Source: Actinomadura nitritigenes
GTDB lineage: Bacteria > Actinomycetota > Actinomycetes > Streptosporangiales > Streptosporangiaceae
Reading direction: 5' to 3'
Length of the DNA stretch: 64,000 nucleotides
Assembly: GCF_017573545.1 (NCBI RefSeq)
Contig: NZ_JAGEOK010000001.1
Span: 372,001 to 436,000, forward strand
Below the pieces are notes generated by a model. It worked only from the letters and a program-made list of their open reading frames with translations, had not been told where the DNA came from and ran no database searches. Both the position numbers and the translations under genes were made by a program. Below are positions 1 through 11,833 of the stretch, one piece after another; within the stretch, counting starts at the first letter, position 1, and the number at the start of each line of letters is the position of its first letter.

Positions 1-90
1 CTGGCGGAGGCGGTCACCCGGGCGCGGGCCCACGTGGCCGGCCCGACCGGCGTCACCGGCGCGACCGGCGCGACCACCGAGGCGCCGTAA
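1..90 (+). CDS. 3' end of a truncated gene, unknown product
   Basis: The window opens inside an open frame that ends at TAA 88-90. The 29 visible residues start with a short helix-like stretch (LAEAVTRARAHV) and end in a Gly/Thr-rich tail of irregular GxT steps. The tail looks disordered and carries no recognisable motif, so I assign no function. The next gene starts about 40 nt downstream on the same strand, so the two could be co-transcribed. Confidence 0.5.
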   Translation: MAEAVTRARAHVAGPTGVTGATGATTEAP

Positions 91-131
91 ATCATGTGAA
101 GGCGGCGGGCGAATTCGGAAGGATGCCCGGC

Positions 132-3100
132 ATGCGTGCTGACGAGCTCCTGACCGAGATCGAACCGCTGCCGTTCGGGGAGCGCTGCCGCCGCCTGGCG
201 GACCTGCGCCGGCGGGCCGGCACGCCGGAGCCGGCGGCGCTGCTCGGCGAGCTGGCGGGCGGCGGCCACTACGAGCGGTCGGTGGCGCTGTTCGTCGCGT
301 CGGCCGTGCGGGACGAGGCGTCGCTCGCGCACATCGCCCGCGCCATGGGCGACGCCGACGCGGAGCTGGCGTGCCGGGCGATCCGGCTGTACGTCTTGCA
401 CGGGAACGGCCCGGAGCCGTTCCTCGCCGGGCTCGGCGACGCGCCCGCGGCGATCCGCTCGGAGATCTACGACGCCGTCCGCAGGCGGCGCCGCGCGGAC
501 CTGGCGGACGCGCTCGTCGGGCCGGTCGCGGACCGCTGGGGCGTGGAGGAGGCCGCCGCGCTGCTGCCCGCCTGCAGCCCGCCGGTGGCGGCCGAGCGGA
601 TCGACGCGTTCGCGCGCGCCGTCCCGAACTGGGCGTCGCTCGGCGGCGCGCATCCCGGCGTCGTCCTGGACCATGCGGAGCGGCGGCTCGCGGAGGCGGC
701 TGACTGGCTGCGCGCGGGGCTGTGGGGGCTGTACGGGCCCGGCATCGCGGCGGCGGTGCAGCACGACCCGGGACGCGTCGTCGGTTTGCTGGAGCGGTTC
801 GGCGGCGACCCGGGCCTGCCGTTCGCGCTGGATCCGAAGGCCGGTGTGCTGGTGGAGGCGGAGCCGGTCCGGATGATCCGGCTGCTGACCTCCGAGCGGT
901 ACGAGCGCTCGCTGCGCCGGGTGCTGGGGCGCAGGTCCGTCCGGGACCGGCTGGCGGCCCTCGGCGACGGCGACGTGGCGCGGGTGGCGCGGGTCGTCCG
1001 CGAGGACGGCCATGCGCTCCGCCTCCTGCTGAAGGCGTTCCCGCCGTCCCGCCGCGAGCGGGTGTTCGACGCGGCGATGGCCGGGGTGGAGCTGTCGGCC
1101 GTCGAGCTGGACGAGTCGCTCCTGGACGTCCTGCCGCGCGCGCTCCGGACGCGGGAGGCGCGGCGGATGCTGCGCCTGCGCCGGGTCGCCGAGACGCCCG
1201 CGCGCTACTGGAGCATCAGCGCGTTCCTTCCGTACGAGGAGGGCCTGCCGGTCCTGGAGGCGCTGACCCGCCGCCCGGACGCCGACGACCGCGCGACCGG
1301 CTACGCGCTGCTCATCGCGTGCGCGGGCCGCAGCCGGGATCCCGAGACGCTGACCGCGACGCTGGAGTCGCTCGTCCGGCTGCGCAACGAGCAGGACCCC
1401 GTCCGGTACTCGGCGCTGAACGCGCTCGCGAACGTCCCGGAGGGCCTGCTGCGCGGCGAGCACGCGGCGGCGGTGGCGCGGTTCGCCGACGACGCGCTGG
1501 CCGCCCGCGACTGCTCGTACATAACCCGGCAGGCACTCGGGCGGATCGCCGCCGCGTTCTGCCGGCAGGGCGCGATCCGCGACGACGCCGACCTGGTCGT
1601 GTTCGGGCTGGAGCTGGTCGAGCGGCTCATCGGCCATGCCGGCGCGGTGTTCCTCGGCCGCCTCGACCGCGCGCTGCGGCACGGCCAGGAGTTCCGGCTC
1701 GCCGACACGCTCGCGCCCCACCTCGACGCGGCCGCGCGCCGCGACGACCACCGGCTCGCGCTGGTGCTCGTCCGGGCGCTGGGCCGCCGCGCGCACCACG
1801 TCACGCGCCTCCAGGACGCGCTGGAGGCGGCGCTCGACGCGCGCAGCGACGACGTCCTCACGCAGGCCATCGGGCTGTGGCTCGCTCCCCCGGGCACCCG
1901 CGCCGACCGCGTCGGGCGGGTCGTCGCGAAGGACCCGTCGGCCGTCGCGGTCCCGGCCGTCCTGGCCGCGATCGCCCGCGAGCGCACCGACCTGCTGCAC
2001 CTGGTCCTCGGCGGGACGACACCGCCCGGACGGTTCCAGCGCGCGGACGTCACCTACGTCCCGCACATGGCCGCGGCGTGGATGCGGCGGTGGACGTCCC
2101 GGCAGCGCGGCGCCTACCTCGGCCTGCTCGCCCGCGTGGCCGGGAACGAGGAGCAGCCGGGCGACGCGCGGGCGAGCGCGATCCGGACCATGGGCACGGT
2201 CCCCGGCGTGGACGCGGCCCGGCTGCGCCCCTACCTCGACTCCGGCGACGACCGGATCCGGCGCACCGCGCTGACCGCCGTGGCGTGGACGGCGTCCCCG
2301 CAGGGCGTCCTGCCGGATCTGCTCGCGCACGCCGCCACGGACCACGCGCACGTCGCCATGTACGCGATGACCCGTGCGGCCCGGTTCGTCCGGCCGTCGG
2401 AGCTGGCGGCGGTCCTGGGACCGGCGCTCCGGGAAGGCAAGATCACCGCGCGCAAGGAGGCGCTGCGGATCCTGCTGCACAACCGGGTGCCGGACGCCCT
2501 GGACCTGGTCGCCTCCGCCTGGGACGACCCCGGCCAGCACCGGGACGTCCGCGCCGCGATCGCCTCGGCGGTCCGCCCGTACCTGGCCGACCCGGTGGCG
2601 CGGCGGATCCTGGGCGAGGCCGCGGACGGCCCGCGCGACCTGGCCCGCCAGGTGCTGGGAACGCCGCCGCTGGCCGTCGAGGAGCGGTTCCGCGGCTTCT
2701 ACGCCTCGCTGGTCCTGCGGGTGGCGGGCTCCGACGACACCGAGGCGCGCGCCGCCGCGCTGCCGAACGTCCCCCAGTGGGCGCAGTGGGCGCCGGACGC
2801 TCCGGCGGTACTGGCCGGTCTCGTCACCGACCTCGCCGTGACCGAGGGCTGGAAGCCCGCCCTGGACGCCCTGGTCGGCTGCGTCGTCGCCGGTTACGGC
2901 GCGGCGGAACTCGGCGCGGCCGCGGCCCGCCTGGCGGCCGCGCCCGACGAGCCGAGCGCCGGAGCCGAACGGGACCTGCCCGCGTTCCAGCGGCTGGCGG
3001 CGCTGGCCGGCGCGGTGCGCGCCGCCGCGGACCGCGACCGCGACCGGGCCGGGCGGGCCGTCGCCGCCCTGGACGGCCTCCTCCCCGGCGACCTCGCCCG

Positions 3101-3491
3101 CGAACTGGCCGCCGCGACCCTGCGCTGGGACGCCCCCGGCACGGCCGCCGCGCTGGACGCCCTCGCGGACGGGTGCGCCGGCGGGGTCCTCGCGGCCCGG
3201 GAGGTCGCCGAGGCCCTCGTCCCGTGGGCGGACGAGACGTGGATCGACTACCCGGAGTACGTCTCCGTCCCCGCCGGCACGCCCGAGCCCGAAGCGGTCC
3301 TCCCCCACGCGGAACGGCTGGCCGGACGCGGCGACCTCGCGGGCGGGCTGTTCGCCGCCGCGCTCACCGGCGCCCACGCCCCCCGCGCGGGCTGGCCCGC
3401 CTCGTGGCGCTCGGTGCTCCGCGCCCTGCGCGCCCACCCGCACCCGGACGTGGCGTTCACCGCGAGAGGCATCCTCACCGCGCGGGAGTGA
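132..3491 (+). CDS. Very large HEAT-like repeat protein, function unknown
   Basis: This protein of about 1,119 aa is rich in Ala, Leu, Arg and Asp. It is built almost entirely of amphipathic helix pairs resembling HEAT/armadillo repeats, for example segments near DRIRRTALTAVAWTASPQG and HAHVAMYAMTRAARFV. I see no signal peptide, membrane segment or catalytic motif, so it is probably a cytoplasmic solenoid scaffold. I chose ATG 132 because GGAAGG (117-122) lies 9 nt upstream; in-frame alternatives are ATG 123 and GTG 96. Two Ser/Thr kinase genes follow on the same strand after a 66-nt gap, so the protein could be a partner or substrate of those kinases. That link rests on position only. Such proteins are usually annotated as hypothetical in actinomycetes. 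Confidence 0.7.
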   Translation: MRADELLTEIEPLPFGERCRRLADLRRRAGTPEPAALLGELAGGGHYERSVALFVASAVRDEASLAHIARAMGDADAELACRAIRLYVLHGNGPEPFLAGLGDAPAAIRSEIYDAVRRRRRADLADALVGPVADRWGVEEAAALLPACSPPVAAERIDAFARAVPNWASLGGAHPGVVLDHAERRLAEAADWLRAGLWGLYGPGIAAAVQHDPGRVVGLLERFGGDPGLPFALDPKAGVLVEAEPVRMIRLLTSERYERSLRRVLGRRSVRDRLAALGDGDVARVARVVREDGHALRLLLKAFPPSRRERVFDAAMAGVELSAVELDESLLDVLPRALRTREARRMLRLRRVAETPARYWSISAFLPYEEGLPVLEALTRRPDADDRATGYALLIACAGRSRDPETLTATLESLVRLRNEQDPVRYSALNALANVPEGLLRGEHAAAVARFADDALAARDCSYITRQALGRIAAAFCRQGAIRDDADLVVFGLELVERLIGHAGAVFLGRLDRALRHGQEFRLADTLAPHLDAAARRDDHRLALVLVRALGRRAHHVTRLQDALEAALDARSDDVLTQAIGLWLAPPGTRADRVGRVVAKDPSAVAVPAVLAAIARERTDLLHLVLGGTTPPGRFQRADVTYVPHMAAAWMRRWTSRQRGAYLGLLARVAGNEEQPGDARASAIRTMGTVPGVDAARLRPYLDSGDDRIRRTALTAVAWTASPQGVLPDLLAHAATDHAHVAMYAMTRAARFVRPSELAAVLGPALREGKITARKEALRILLHNRVPDALDLVASAWDDPGQHRDVRAAIASAVRPYLADPVARRILGEAADGPRDLARQVLGTPPLAVEERFRGFYASLVLRVAGSDDTEARAAALPNVPQWAQWAPDAPAVLAGLVTDLAVTEGWKPALDALVGCVVAGYGAAELGAAAARLAAAPDEPSAGAERDLPAFQRLAALAGAVRAAADRDRDRAGRAVAALDGLLPGDLARELAAATLRWDAPGTAAALDALADGCAGGVLAAREVAEALVPWADETWIDYPEYVSVPAGTPEPEAVLPHAERLAGRGDLAGGLFAAALTGAHAPRAGWPASWRSVLRALRAHPHPDVAFTARGILTARE

Positions 3492-3557
3492 CCAACCTTC
3501 CGGCGGTATGCCGCGTCACAATGGTGGACCGATCGGGACGAACCCAAGGGGTGGCCG

Positions 3558-5240
3558 GTGACGCAGTGGCGGGTTTCGGGATTCGAGGAGGTGCGCGAGC
3601 TCGGCCGCGGCGCCCAGGGACGGGTGGCGCTGGCCCGGCACGGCGGGACCGGTGCGCCCGTCGCCATCAAGTACCTGCCCGCCGACGCCGATCCGCGCGC
3701 CAGGGACGCCTTCCGCAACGAGGCCCGGATGCTCGGCCGGGTCGACGACCCGCACGTGGCGCGGCTCTACCGGCTCGTCGAGACCGAGGACGGCACCGCG
3801 CTGATCATGGAGGCGGTCGAGGGCGTCTCCCTGAAGCGGGTCCTGGCCGAGCACGGCGCCCTCGCCCCCGAGGCGGCGCTGCTGGTCCTGAAGGGGTCGC
3901 TGCGCGGGCTCGCCGCCGCGCACGCCGCGGGGGTCGTGCACCGCGACTACAAGCCCGCCAACGTCGTCGTCCGCGCGGACGGCCTCAGCAAGCTCATCGA
4001 CTTCGGCATCGCCGTGTGGACGGGCGAGGGCGACCGGTCGGGCACCCCCGCCTACATGGCGCCCGAGCAGTGGCGCGGCGAACCCGCCACCCCGGCCACC
4101 GACGTCTACGCCGCCACGTGCGTCTTCTACGAGTGCGTCGCCGGTGAGCGGCCCTACCGCGCGGACGACCGGGTCGCGCTGATGGGGCAGCACGCGAACG
4201 CGCCCGTCCCGGCGGAGAAGGTCCCCGAGCCGCTGCGCGCGCTGGTGCTGCAGGGGATGGCCAAGGACGCCGCGTACCGCCCGCCGAGCGCCGCCCACTT
4301 CGCCGGCGAGCTCGACCGCATCGCCGTCCGGGCGTACGGCCCGGACTGGGAGCAGCGGGGGGTGCGCGCCCTGGCCATCGCGGCCACCGCCCTCGCCGCG
4401 CTGTTCCCGCTCGCCGCCGCGGGCCTGCTGCCCGGCGGTGCGGGCGCGGCGGGCGCCGGTACGGCGGGGGCGGCGGGCGCGGCGGGGACGAGCGGGGCCG
4501 CGACGGGCTCGGGCGGGCTCCTGTCGGCGGTCGGCACCAAGGCGGGCGTCGCGATCGCGGGCGCCGCCGTCGCCGGCACCGCCGCGGTCGGCGTCGGGGT
4601 CTACGCCGCGACCCGCCCCGACCGCGACCGGCACACCCCCGTCGCGGCCGCGGCGACGGCCACGCCGACGCCGTCCGGGCAGCGGATGTCGTTCGGCACG
4701 TTCACCCTCACGACCCCGGTGGACTGGAGGCTCTCGCCGCTGACCGACCTGCCGGGCCGCCCCAAGGGCGACTACTGGGTGAACTCCCCTGGCGAGTGCT
4801 CCCCGTCCACGATCGGCGCCCGGAAGGACAAGAACCGGAAGGCCTACGACAACAACTGCCCCGGCTTCGTGGTGATCGGCGAACCGTGGCGCAACGACCA
4901 GCAGAACGGCTGGAGCGGCTTCAGCCCCAATCGCCCCTGGGGGCCGGAGACCGAGGCCGTGCGGACCTGCCCGCACCGGGGCGACCTCAACGGCATCGGC
5001 ACCGAGGCCGACCGGGCCAAGCCGGTCCGCACGGGCACCGCGAAGGTCGGGACGCGGACGGCCCAGTACCGCGAGTGGCGCATCCACTGCCTCGTCCTGC
5101 AGGGCGCCGACCAGTTCAAGCCCACGAGCGTGACCTACGTCCAGCGGTTCTGGTACCTGACGGAGCCGCGCCTCCTCATCCTCGACGAGTTCGGCACCCC
5201 GGACCTCGACAAGATCCTCGCGAAAGCGACCTGGACCTGA
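3558..5240 (+). CDS. Transmembrane Ser/Thr protein kinase (first of a tandem pair)
   Basis: A 560-aa PknB-type (Hanks) kinase. The kinase domain covers about residues 8-265: glycine loop GRGAQG, ATP-binding Lys38 in VAIKYL, catalytic HRDYKPAN with Asp130, DFG Asp148, and the APEQW motif. A Gly/Ala-rich stretch (about 275-350) supplies one or two membrane-spanning segments. It leads to an outer domain of about 200 aa with several Cys (in ECSPS, NNCPGF, RTCPHRG and IHCLV) that could form disulphides, which suggests an extracellular sensor. The start is GTG 3558 behind AAGGGG. The paralogous kinase begins 15 nt downstream and shares the whole architecture, so they look like one operon made by tandem duplication. 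The signal sensed and the substrates are unknown. Confidence 0.9.
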   Translation: MTQWRVSGFEEVRELGRGAQGRVALARHGGTGAPVAIKYLPADADPRARDAFRNEARMLGRVDDPHVARLYRLVETEDGTALIMEAVEGVSLKRVLAEHGALAPEAALLVLKGSLRGLAAAHAAGVVHRDYKPANVVVRADGLSKLIDFGIAVWTGEGDRSGTPAYMAPEQWRGEPATPATDVYAATCVFYECVAGERPYRADDRVALMGQHANAPVPAEKVPEPLRALVLQGMAKDAAYRPPSAAHFAGELDRIAVRAYGPDWEQRGVRALAIAATALAALFPLAAAGLLPGGAGAAGAGTAGAAGAAGTSGAATGSGGLLSAVGTKAGVAIAGAAVAGTAAVGVGVYAATRPDRDRHTPVAAAATATPTPSGQRMSFGTFTLTTPVDWRLSPLTDLPGRPKGDYWVNSPGECSPSTIGARKDKNRKAYDNNCPGFVVIGEPWRNDQQNGWSGFSPNRPWGPETEAVRTCPHRGDLNGIGTEADRAKPVRTGTAKVGTRTAQYREWRIHCLVLQGADQFKPTSVTYVQRFWYLTEPRLLILDEFGTPDLDKILAKATWT

Positions 5241-5255
5241 CGGGAGGGACACCCC

Positions 5256-6944
5256 ATGGCGGAGTGGCGGGTGCCCGGGTTCGACGAGGTGCGGGAGCTG
5301 GGACGGGGCGCGCAGGGCCGGGTCGTGCTGGCGCGGCACGCGGACCGCGGCACACCGGTCGCGATCAAGTACCTCGCGGCCGGCGCCGATCCGGAGGCGC
5401 GGGACCGGTTCCGCGACGAGGCGCGGATGCTCGGCCGGGTCGACGACCCCCATGTGGCCCGGCTCTACCGGCTCGTCGAGAACGGCGACGACCTCGCCAT
5501 CGTGATGGAGGCGGTGGACGGCGTCCCGTTCCGGGAGATCCTGCGCAGGTACGGGGCGCTGGAGCCGGAGGCGGCGCTCAGCGCGCTGAAGGGGTCGCTC
5601 CTCGGGCTCGCCGCGGCGCACGCCGCCGGGGTCGTCCACCGCGACTACAAGCCCGCGAACGTGATCGTCCCGGCGGACGGCCGCAGCCGGCTCGTCGACT
5701 TCGGCATCGCCGTCGTGGCGGGCGGCGCCTCCGCCGCGGGGACGCCGCTGTACATGGCGCCGGAGCAGTGGCGCGGCGAGCCCGCCACGCCCGCGACCGA
5801 CGTGTACGCGGCGACGTGCGTCTTCTACGAGGCCCTGACCGGCCGCCGCCCGTACGGCGGGGACCGCGCGTCGATCATGGCGGGCCATCTCGGCGGCCCC
5901 GTGCCGGCCGAGCACGTCCCGGAGCCGCTGCGCCCGCTCGTCGCGCGCGGCATGGCCAAGGACCCGGCGGACCGCCCGGTCAGCGCGTCGGCGTTCGTCG
6001 GGCAGCTCGACGAGGTGGCGGGCGGCGCGTACGGGCCGGACTGGGAGTCGCGGGGCGTCCGCGCCCTGGCGGGCGCAGCCGTCGCGCTCGCCGCGCTGTT
6101 CCCGCTGGCCGCCGCCGGCCTCGTCCCGGCCGGTGCCGCGGGCGCGGGCGCCGCGGCCGGAGCCGGGACGGCGGGAGCCGCGGCGGGATCCGGCGGAGTG
6201 CTCGCGGCCGTCGGCACCAAGGCGGCCGTGGCCGTCGCCGCCACGGCCGTCGCCGGCACCACGATCGGCGGAGCCGCCGCCTACCGCGCCGCCCAGCCCG
6301 ACCCGGCGTCCCACCACGCCGCCGCGGCGGCCAGTCCCACGCCGTCCGGTGTGCTGCTGCGGATCGGACCGCTGACCGTGCGCGCGCCCGCCTACTGGAA
6401 GGCGCATCTGGTCCCGTACATGCCGTCCGAGGCGCACCTTGGGGGCAAGCCCGACAGCTACTTCGTGAGCGCCTGGACGAAGTGCGGGAAGAGCCATTCG
6501 CTCGAAGCGTCGCTCGCCGCCAGCCAGACCTGGTGCCCGGGCTTCCACCTGTTCGGCCCGAGCCTGCTCACCGATCCCTCGGGGTACATCGCCGGCTCCT
6601 ACCGCAGGAGCGACACCTACGCCTCGATGTTCACGCAGGACGAGGGGATGAACTGCCCCGACCACGACGAACTGCGCGCCGTCGGCGTGGCGGACGGCGC
6701 CGTGAAGACCGCCGACCGGCTCGCGCCCGTCGGCGACCGCAAGGCGGAGTACCGCGAATGGCGCGTCCCCTGCTACACGCGGGACAAGACCAGCCGCGAC
6801 CCGGACGGGTTCGGTCCCACGCGCCGCACGTCCGTCTCCTACACGGAGCGGCTGTGGTACCTGCCGCAGTCGAAGATCCTGATCGTCGACCAGTGGAGCA
6901 TCCCCGGCCTCGACCGCGTCCTCGCCGGCGCCACCTGGACCTGA
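5256..6944 (+). CDS. Transmembrane Ser/Thr protein kinase (second of a tandem pair)
   Basis: A 562-aa paralog of the upstream kinase with the same plan: GRGAQG loop, VAIKYL lysine, HRDYKPAN catalytic loop, DFGIAV, APEQW, an Ala/Gly-rich membrane region (about 270-350) and a Cys-containing outer domain (KCGKS, WCPGF, NCPDHDE, PCYTR). The kinase halves are nearly identical, while the outer domains have diverged although their Cys pattern and YREWR motif are recognisably shared. This suggests duplication followed by a change of sensed ligand. ATG 5256 follows a GGGAGGGA ribosome site. The gene ends at a strong hairpin shared with the convergent inositol transporter operon. Confidence 0.9.
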   Translation: MAEWRVPGFDEVRELGRGAQGRVVLARHADRGTPVAIKYLAAGADPEARDRFRDEARMLGRVDDPHVARLYRLVENGDDLAIVMEAVDGVPFREILRRYGALEPEAALSALKGSLLGLAAAHAAGVVHRDYKPANVIVPADGRSRLVDFGIAVVAGGASAAGTPLYMAPEQWRGEPATPATDVYAATCVFYEALTGRRPYGGDRASIMAGHLGGPVPAEHVPEPLRPLVARGMAKDPADRPVSASAFVGQLDEVAGGAYGPDWESRGVRALAGAAVALAALFPLAAAGLVPAGAAGAGAAAGAGTAGAAAGSGGVLAAVGTKAAVAVAATAVAGTTIGGAAAYRAAQPDPASHHAAAAASPTPSGVLLRIGPLTVRAPAYWKAHLVPYMPSEAHLGGKPDSYFVSAWTKCGKSHSLEASLAASQTWCPGFHLFGPSLLTDPSGYIAGSYRRSDTYASMFTQDEGMNCPDHDELRAVGVADGAVKTADRLAPVGDRKAEYREWRVPCYTRDKTSRDPDGFGPTRRTSVSYTERLWYLPQSKILIVDQWSIPGLDRVLAGATWT

Positions 6945-6947
6945 CGC

Positions 6948-6982
6948 GCACGGCGGGCCGTCCGTTCGACGGCCCGCCGTGC
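6948..6982. terminator. Bidirectional hairpin terminator
   Basis: A perfect 15-bp inverted repeat (6948-6962 with 6968-6982) has a 5-nt loop and no T-tract. It sits between the convergent ends of the kinase operon (stop 6944) and the inositol/ABC operon (stop 6990), so it can act on both strands. Confidence 0.8.
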
Positions 6983-6989
6983 GCCGGGA

Positions 6990-7856
6990 TCAGTCGGTCC
7001 TGCGGAGGTCGTCGGCGCCCTCCGCCAGTTCCCTCGCGGCGCGCCTGCCCGATCCGGACACGGCGGCGTCCAGCTCGTGCGCGAGCTCCTCCAGTTCCGC
7101 GCCGCCCGCCATGAGCGCGGTCAGCTCCTCGCGGGTGATCCCGTCCTTGGTGCGGTAGCCGATCGGGCGGCCCCGGTTGAGGATCAGGAAGCGGTCGCCG
7201 ACCGGGTAGGCGTGGTGCGGGTTGTGGGTGATGAAGATGACCGCGAGGCCCCGCTCCCGCGCCTGCACGATGTACCGCAGGACGGTCCCCGCCTGCTTCA
7301 CGCCGAGCGCGGCCGTCGGCTCGTCCAGCACCAGGGCCTTCGCGCCGAAGTAGACGGCGCGGGCGATCGCCACGCACTGCCGCTCGCCGCCGGACAGGGT
7401 GCCGATGGGCTGGTCGACGTCGCGCAGGTCGATGCCCATCGCCGCCAGCTCGGCCTTGGCGGTGCGGCGCATGAACGCGATGTCCATGCGGCCGAACCCC
7501 TTGCGCTTCTCCGAGCCGAGGAAGAAGTTCCGCCAGACCGGCATCAGCGGGACGACCGCGAGGTCCTGGTAGACGGTCGCGATGCCGCGGTCGAGCGCGT
7601 CGCGCGGCGAGGAGAACGCCACCGGTTCGCCCTGCACCTCGTAGGTGCCGAGGTCGTGCCGGTGCAGCCCGGCGACGATCTTGATGAGGGTGGACTTGCC
7701 GGCGCCGTTGTCGCCGAGCACGCAGGTCACCTCGCCGGCGGAAGCCTCCAGGTCCACGTCCCGCAGCGCGATGACGTTGCCGTAGTTCTTGCCGACGCCG
7801 GCCAGCCTGACCAGCGGCGGCGCCGCCGCGCCCGCCTCCCGCGCCTCCGCCGTCAT
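6990..7856 (-). CDS. Sugar (probably inositol) ABC transporter ATP-binding protein
   Basis: A 288-aa single-domain ABC ATPase with Walker [10 protein letters not shown], signature LSGGERQ, Walker [11 protein letters not shown] and the switch His in FITHNPHHA. Among CUT2-type sugar importers it is the short form with one nucleotide-binding domain (like FrcA), not the 500-aa double form (RbsA). ATG 7856 overlaps the permease stop by 4 nt (ATGA). It is the last gene of the minus-strand operon that starts at iolG, so inositol or a relative is the likely substrate; this is inferred from context. A bidirectional terminator follows the stop. Confidence 0.88.
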   Translation of the reverse strand: MTAEAREAGAAAPPLVRLAGVGKNYGNVIALRDVDLEASAGEVTCVLGDNGAGKSTLIKIVAGLHRHDLGTYEVQGEPVAFSSPRDALDRGIATVYQDLAVVPLMPVWRNFFLGSEKRKGFGRMDIAFMRRTAKAELAAMGIDLRDVDQPIGTLSGGERQCVAIARAVYFGAKALVLDEPTAALGVKQAGTVLRYIVQARERGLAVIFITHNPHHAYPVGDRFLILNRGRPIGYRTKDGITREELTALMAGGAELEELAHELDAAVSGSGRRAARELAEGADDLRRTD

Positions 7857-8905
7857 GTCGACCGCTCCACTCTGCGCCGCACGATCAGGTTGACCACGGT
7901 GGCGATGAGCAGCATCGCGCCGAGGAAGAACCGGAACCAGTCCGGGTTCCACTCGGCGTACACGATGCCCTTGTTCACCATGCCGAAGATGAACGCGCCG
8001 ATCGCCGCGCCGATCGCCGACCCGTAGCCGCCGGTCAGCAGGCAGCCGCCGATGACCGCGCAGATGATGTAGTTGAACTCGTTGCCGACGCCCTCGCCGG
8101 ACTGGACGGTCGCGAACGCGAACACCAGGTGCATCCCGGAGAACCAGCCGCAGAACGCCACGCCCATGAACAGGCCGATCTTCGTGCGGGCGACGGGGAC
8201 GCCGACCGCGCGGGCGCTGCCGGCCGCGCCGCCCACCGCGAAGATCCAGTTGCCGGCGCGGGTGCGCAGCAGGATCCAGGTCGCGACCGCGACGAACAGC
8301 AGCCACCAGAACACCGTGATCTTGACGTTGACGCCGGCGATGTCGACGTCGGACGCGAACACCTTCCGCGCGCTCTCGAAGCCGTCCATGTCCCGGACGG
8401 AGTCGGACGCGACGTTCCCCGTGACCGCCTTCGTCACGCCGAGGTTCGCCCCGGCGAGCATGAAGAAGGTCGCGAGGGTGACGATGAAGCTCGGCAGGCC
8501 CGTCCTGATGTAGAGCAGGCCGTTCAGCGCGCCGATCGCCAGCGTCACGGCGAGCGAGATCGCGACGCCGACCCACAGGTTCAGGGTGAGCTGGTAGCTG
8601 ACCAGCGTCGCGACCAGCGCCGCCGTCGTCACCAGGACCCCGGCGGACAGGTCGAACTCGCCGCCGATCATCAGCAGCGACACCCCGACCGCCATGATCC
8701 CGAACGTCGAGCTCGCGTACAGCACCGTCGAGAACGAGTCGGCCTGCAGGAACGCGTCGGCGACCAGCGAGAAGAACACGAACACCGCGACCGCGCCGAG
8801 CAGCGCGCCGAACTCGGGCCGGCGCAGCAGCCGCCGCAGGGGCGACTGCCGCGCCAGCCGTTCGTCCGGCACGGCCGCGGGCGGCTCGGCGACCGCCTGC
8901 GTCAC
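7853..8905 (-). CDS. Sugar (probably inositol) ABC transporter permease
   Basis: A 350-aa polytopic membrane protein of the RbsC-like BPD_transp_2 family, with about eight to ten hydrophobic segments and a Gly/Ala-rich core containing [12 protein letters not shown] 8905 overlaps the stop of the binding-protein gene by 4 nt (GTGA), which fixes the start; longer upstream readings would run back into that gene. It should form the membrane channel with the adjacent binding protein and ATPase. Its place downstream of iolD in one operon suggests myo-inositol uptake. Confidence 0.88.
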   Translation of the reverse strand: MTQAVAEPPAAVPDERLARQSPLRRLLRRPEFGALLGAVAVFVFFSLVADAFLQADSFSTVLYASSTFGIMAVGVSLLMIGGEFDLSAGVLVTTAALVATLVSYQLTLNLWVGVAISLAVTLAIGALNGLLYIRTGLPSFIVTLATFFMLAGANLGVTKAVTGNVASDSVRDMDGFESARKVFASDVDIAGVNVKITVFWWLLFVAVATWILLRTRAGNWIFAVGGAAGSARAVGVPVARTKIGLFMGVAFCGWFSGMHLVFAFATVQSGEGVGNEFNYIICAVIGGCLLTGGYGSAIGAAIGAFIFGMVNKGIVYAEWNPDWFRFFLGAMLLIATVVNLIVRRRVERST

Positions 8906-9930
8906 CGCGTCCCCCGGACGGCGAAGCCCTCCAGCGAGGCGGCGTTGTCCTTGGTGACGATCGCGGGCCCGGTCAGCACCGGACGGCCGCCGCCGAGCAC
9001 GTTGCCGTTGGTCCTGTAGAGCCACAGCTCGTCCACGGCCTCGTAGCCCTGCAGGTAGGGCTGCTGGTCGACGGCGAACTGGATGTCACCGGACTTGATC
9101 GAGGCGATCAGGTCCTTGTTCAGGTCGAACGTGGCGACCTTGGCCTTGCCGCCGGTCTCCTTGACCGAGTCGACGGCGGTCGCGGCGAACGGCGCGCCGA
9201 GCGTCAGGATCCCGTCGATGCCCTTGTCCGACTGGAGCTTGGCGGTGATCGACGACTTGACCTGCGGCATGTCGCTGCCCTGCACGTACAGGTTCTGCAG
9301 CTGCCCGGAGAAGGTCTTCTTCGCGCCGGCGCAGCGGCTCTCCAGGCCGACGTTGCCCTGCTCGTGCACCACGCACAGCGCCTTCTTCACGCCGATCTTC
9401 GCCAGCTGCTCGCCGGCCGCCTCGCCCGCGATCGACTCGTCCTGCCCGAAGTGCGCGAGCGCGCCGAGCTTCGCCGAGTCCTCCGCGCCGGAGTTGATCG
9501 ACACGACGGGGATCTTCGCGGCCGTGGCGCGGGCCAGGACGTCCTTCATCGCGTCGGGCTTGGCCAGGGTGACGATGATGCCGTCGACCTTCTGGTCGAT
9601 CGCGGTCTGGACGAGCTGCGCCTGCTTGCCCCCGTCCGGGTCGGCCGAGTAGAGGAACTGGACGTTGTCCTTGGCGGCGGCCGCCTTGGCCCCCTTCTGG
9701 ACGATGTCCCAGAAGGTGTCGCCGGGCGCCGAGTGGGTGACCATCGCGATCTTCAGCCGGGGGCCGCTCCCGCCGGTCGCCTTCTCCTCGCTCTTCTTGC
9801 CGCCGGAGCTGCTGCACGCGCCGAGCGCCAGCGCCCCCGCCAGGGTCAGCGCCGCCAGGCGGGTGACGGGCGCGCGGCCCCTGCCGGGTGCACGGCCTTT
9901 GAACGACGTTCGCGCGAACACGCCTTTCAT
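8902..9930 (-). CDS. Sugar (probably inositol) ABC transporter substrate-binding lipoprotein
   Basis: A 342-aa extracellular solute-binding protein of the Peripla_BP_4 (ribose/xylose/inositol) type. The N-terminus has basic residues, a hydrophobic core and a lipobox LALGAC with Cys39, so it should be a lipoprotein anchored on the outer face of the membrane. The mature part shows typical sugar-binder segments such as [14 protein letters not shown] and [12 protein letters not shown] 9930 follows GGAGAG. It lies 52 nt after iolD and is coupled to the permease gene. The ligand is inferred from the operon; binding residues were not checked against a structure. Confidence 0.87.
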   Translation of the reverse strand: MKGVFARTSFKGRAPGRGRAPVTRLAALTLAGALALGACSSSGGKKSEEKATGGSGPRLKIAMVTHSAPGDTFWDIVQKGAKAAAAKDNVQFLYSADPDGGKQAQLVQTAIDQKVDGIIVTLAKPDAMKDVLARATAAKIPVVSINSGAEDSAKLGALAHFGQDESIAGEAAGEQLAKIGVKKALCVVHEQGNVGLESRCAGAKKTFSGQLQNLYVQGSDMPQVKSSITAKLQSDKGIDGILTLGAPFAATAVDSVKETGGKAKVATFDLNKDLIASIKSGDIQFAVDQQPYLQGYEAVDELWLYRTNGNVLGGGRPVLTGPAIVTKDNAASLEGFAVRGTR

Positions 9931-9982
9931 ACGGACGCTCTCCGATTCTCCCCCGAGAAAGTGAGCCGGGACAGAGAGTTGA

Positions 9983-11829
<1,847 letters not shown>

Positions 11830-11833
<4 letters not shown>

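Noticed and set aside
722..4147. 1,141-aa Arg/Pro-rich frame over the solenoid gene and first kinase
   Set aside because: The composition is typical of a shifted frame in GC-rich DNA, and it spans two real genes.
3516..6665. 1,049-aa open frame on the minus strand opposite the two kinase genes
   Set aside because: It mirrors the GC-rich plus-strand genes, has no motif and no ribosome site, and the plus strand holds complete kinase signatures.
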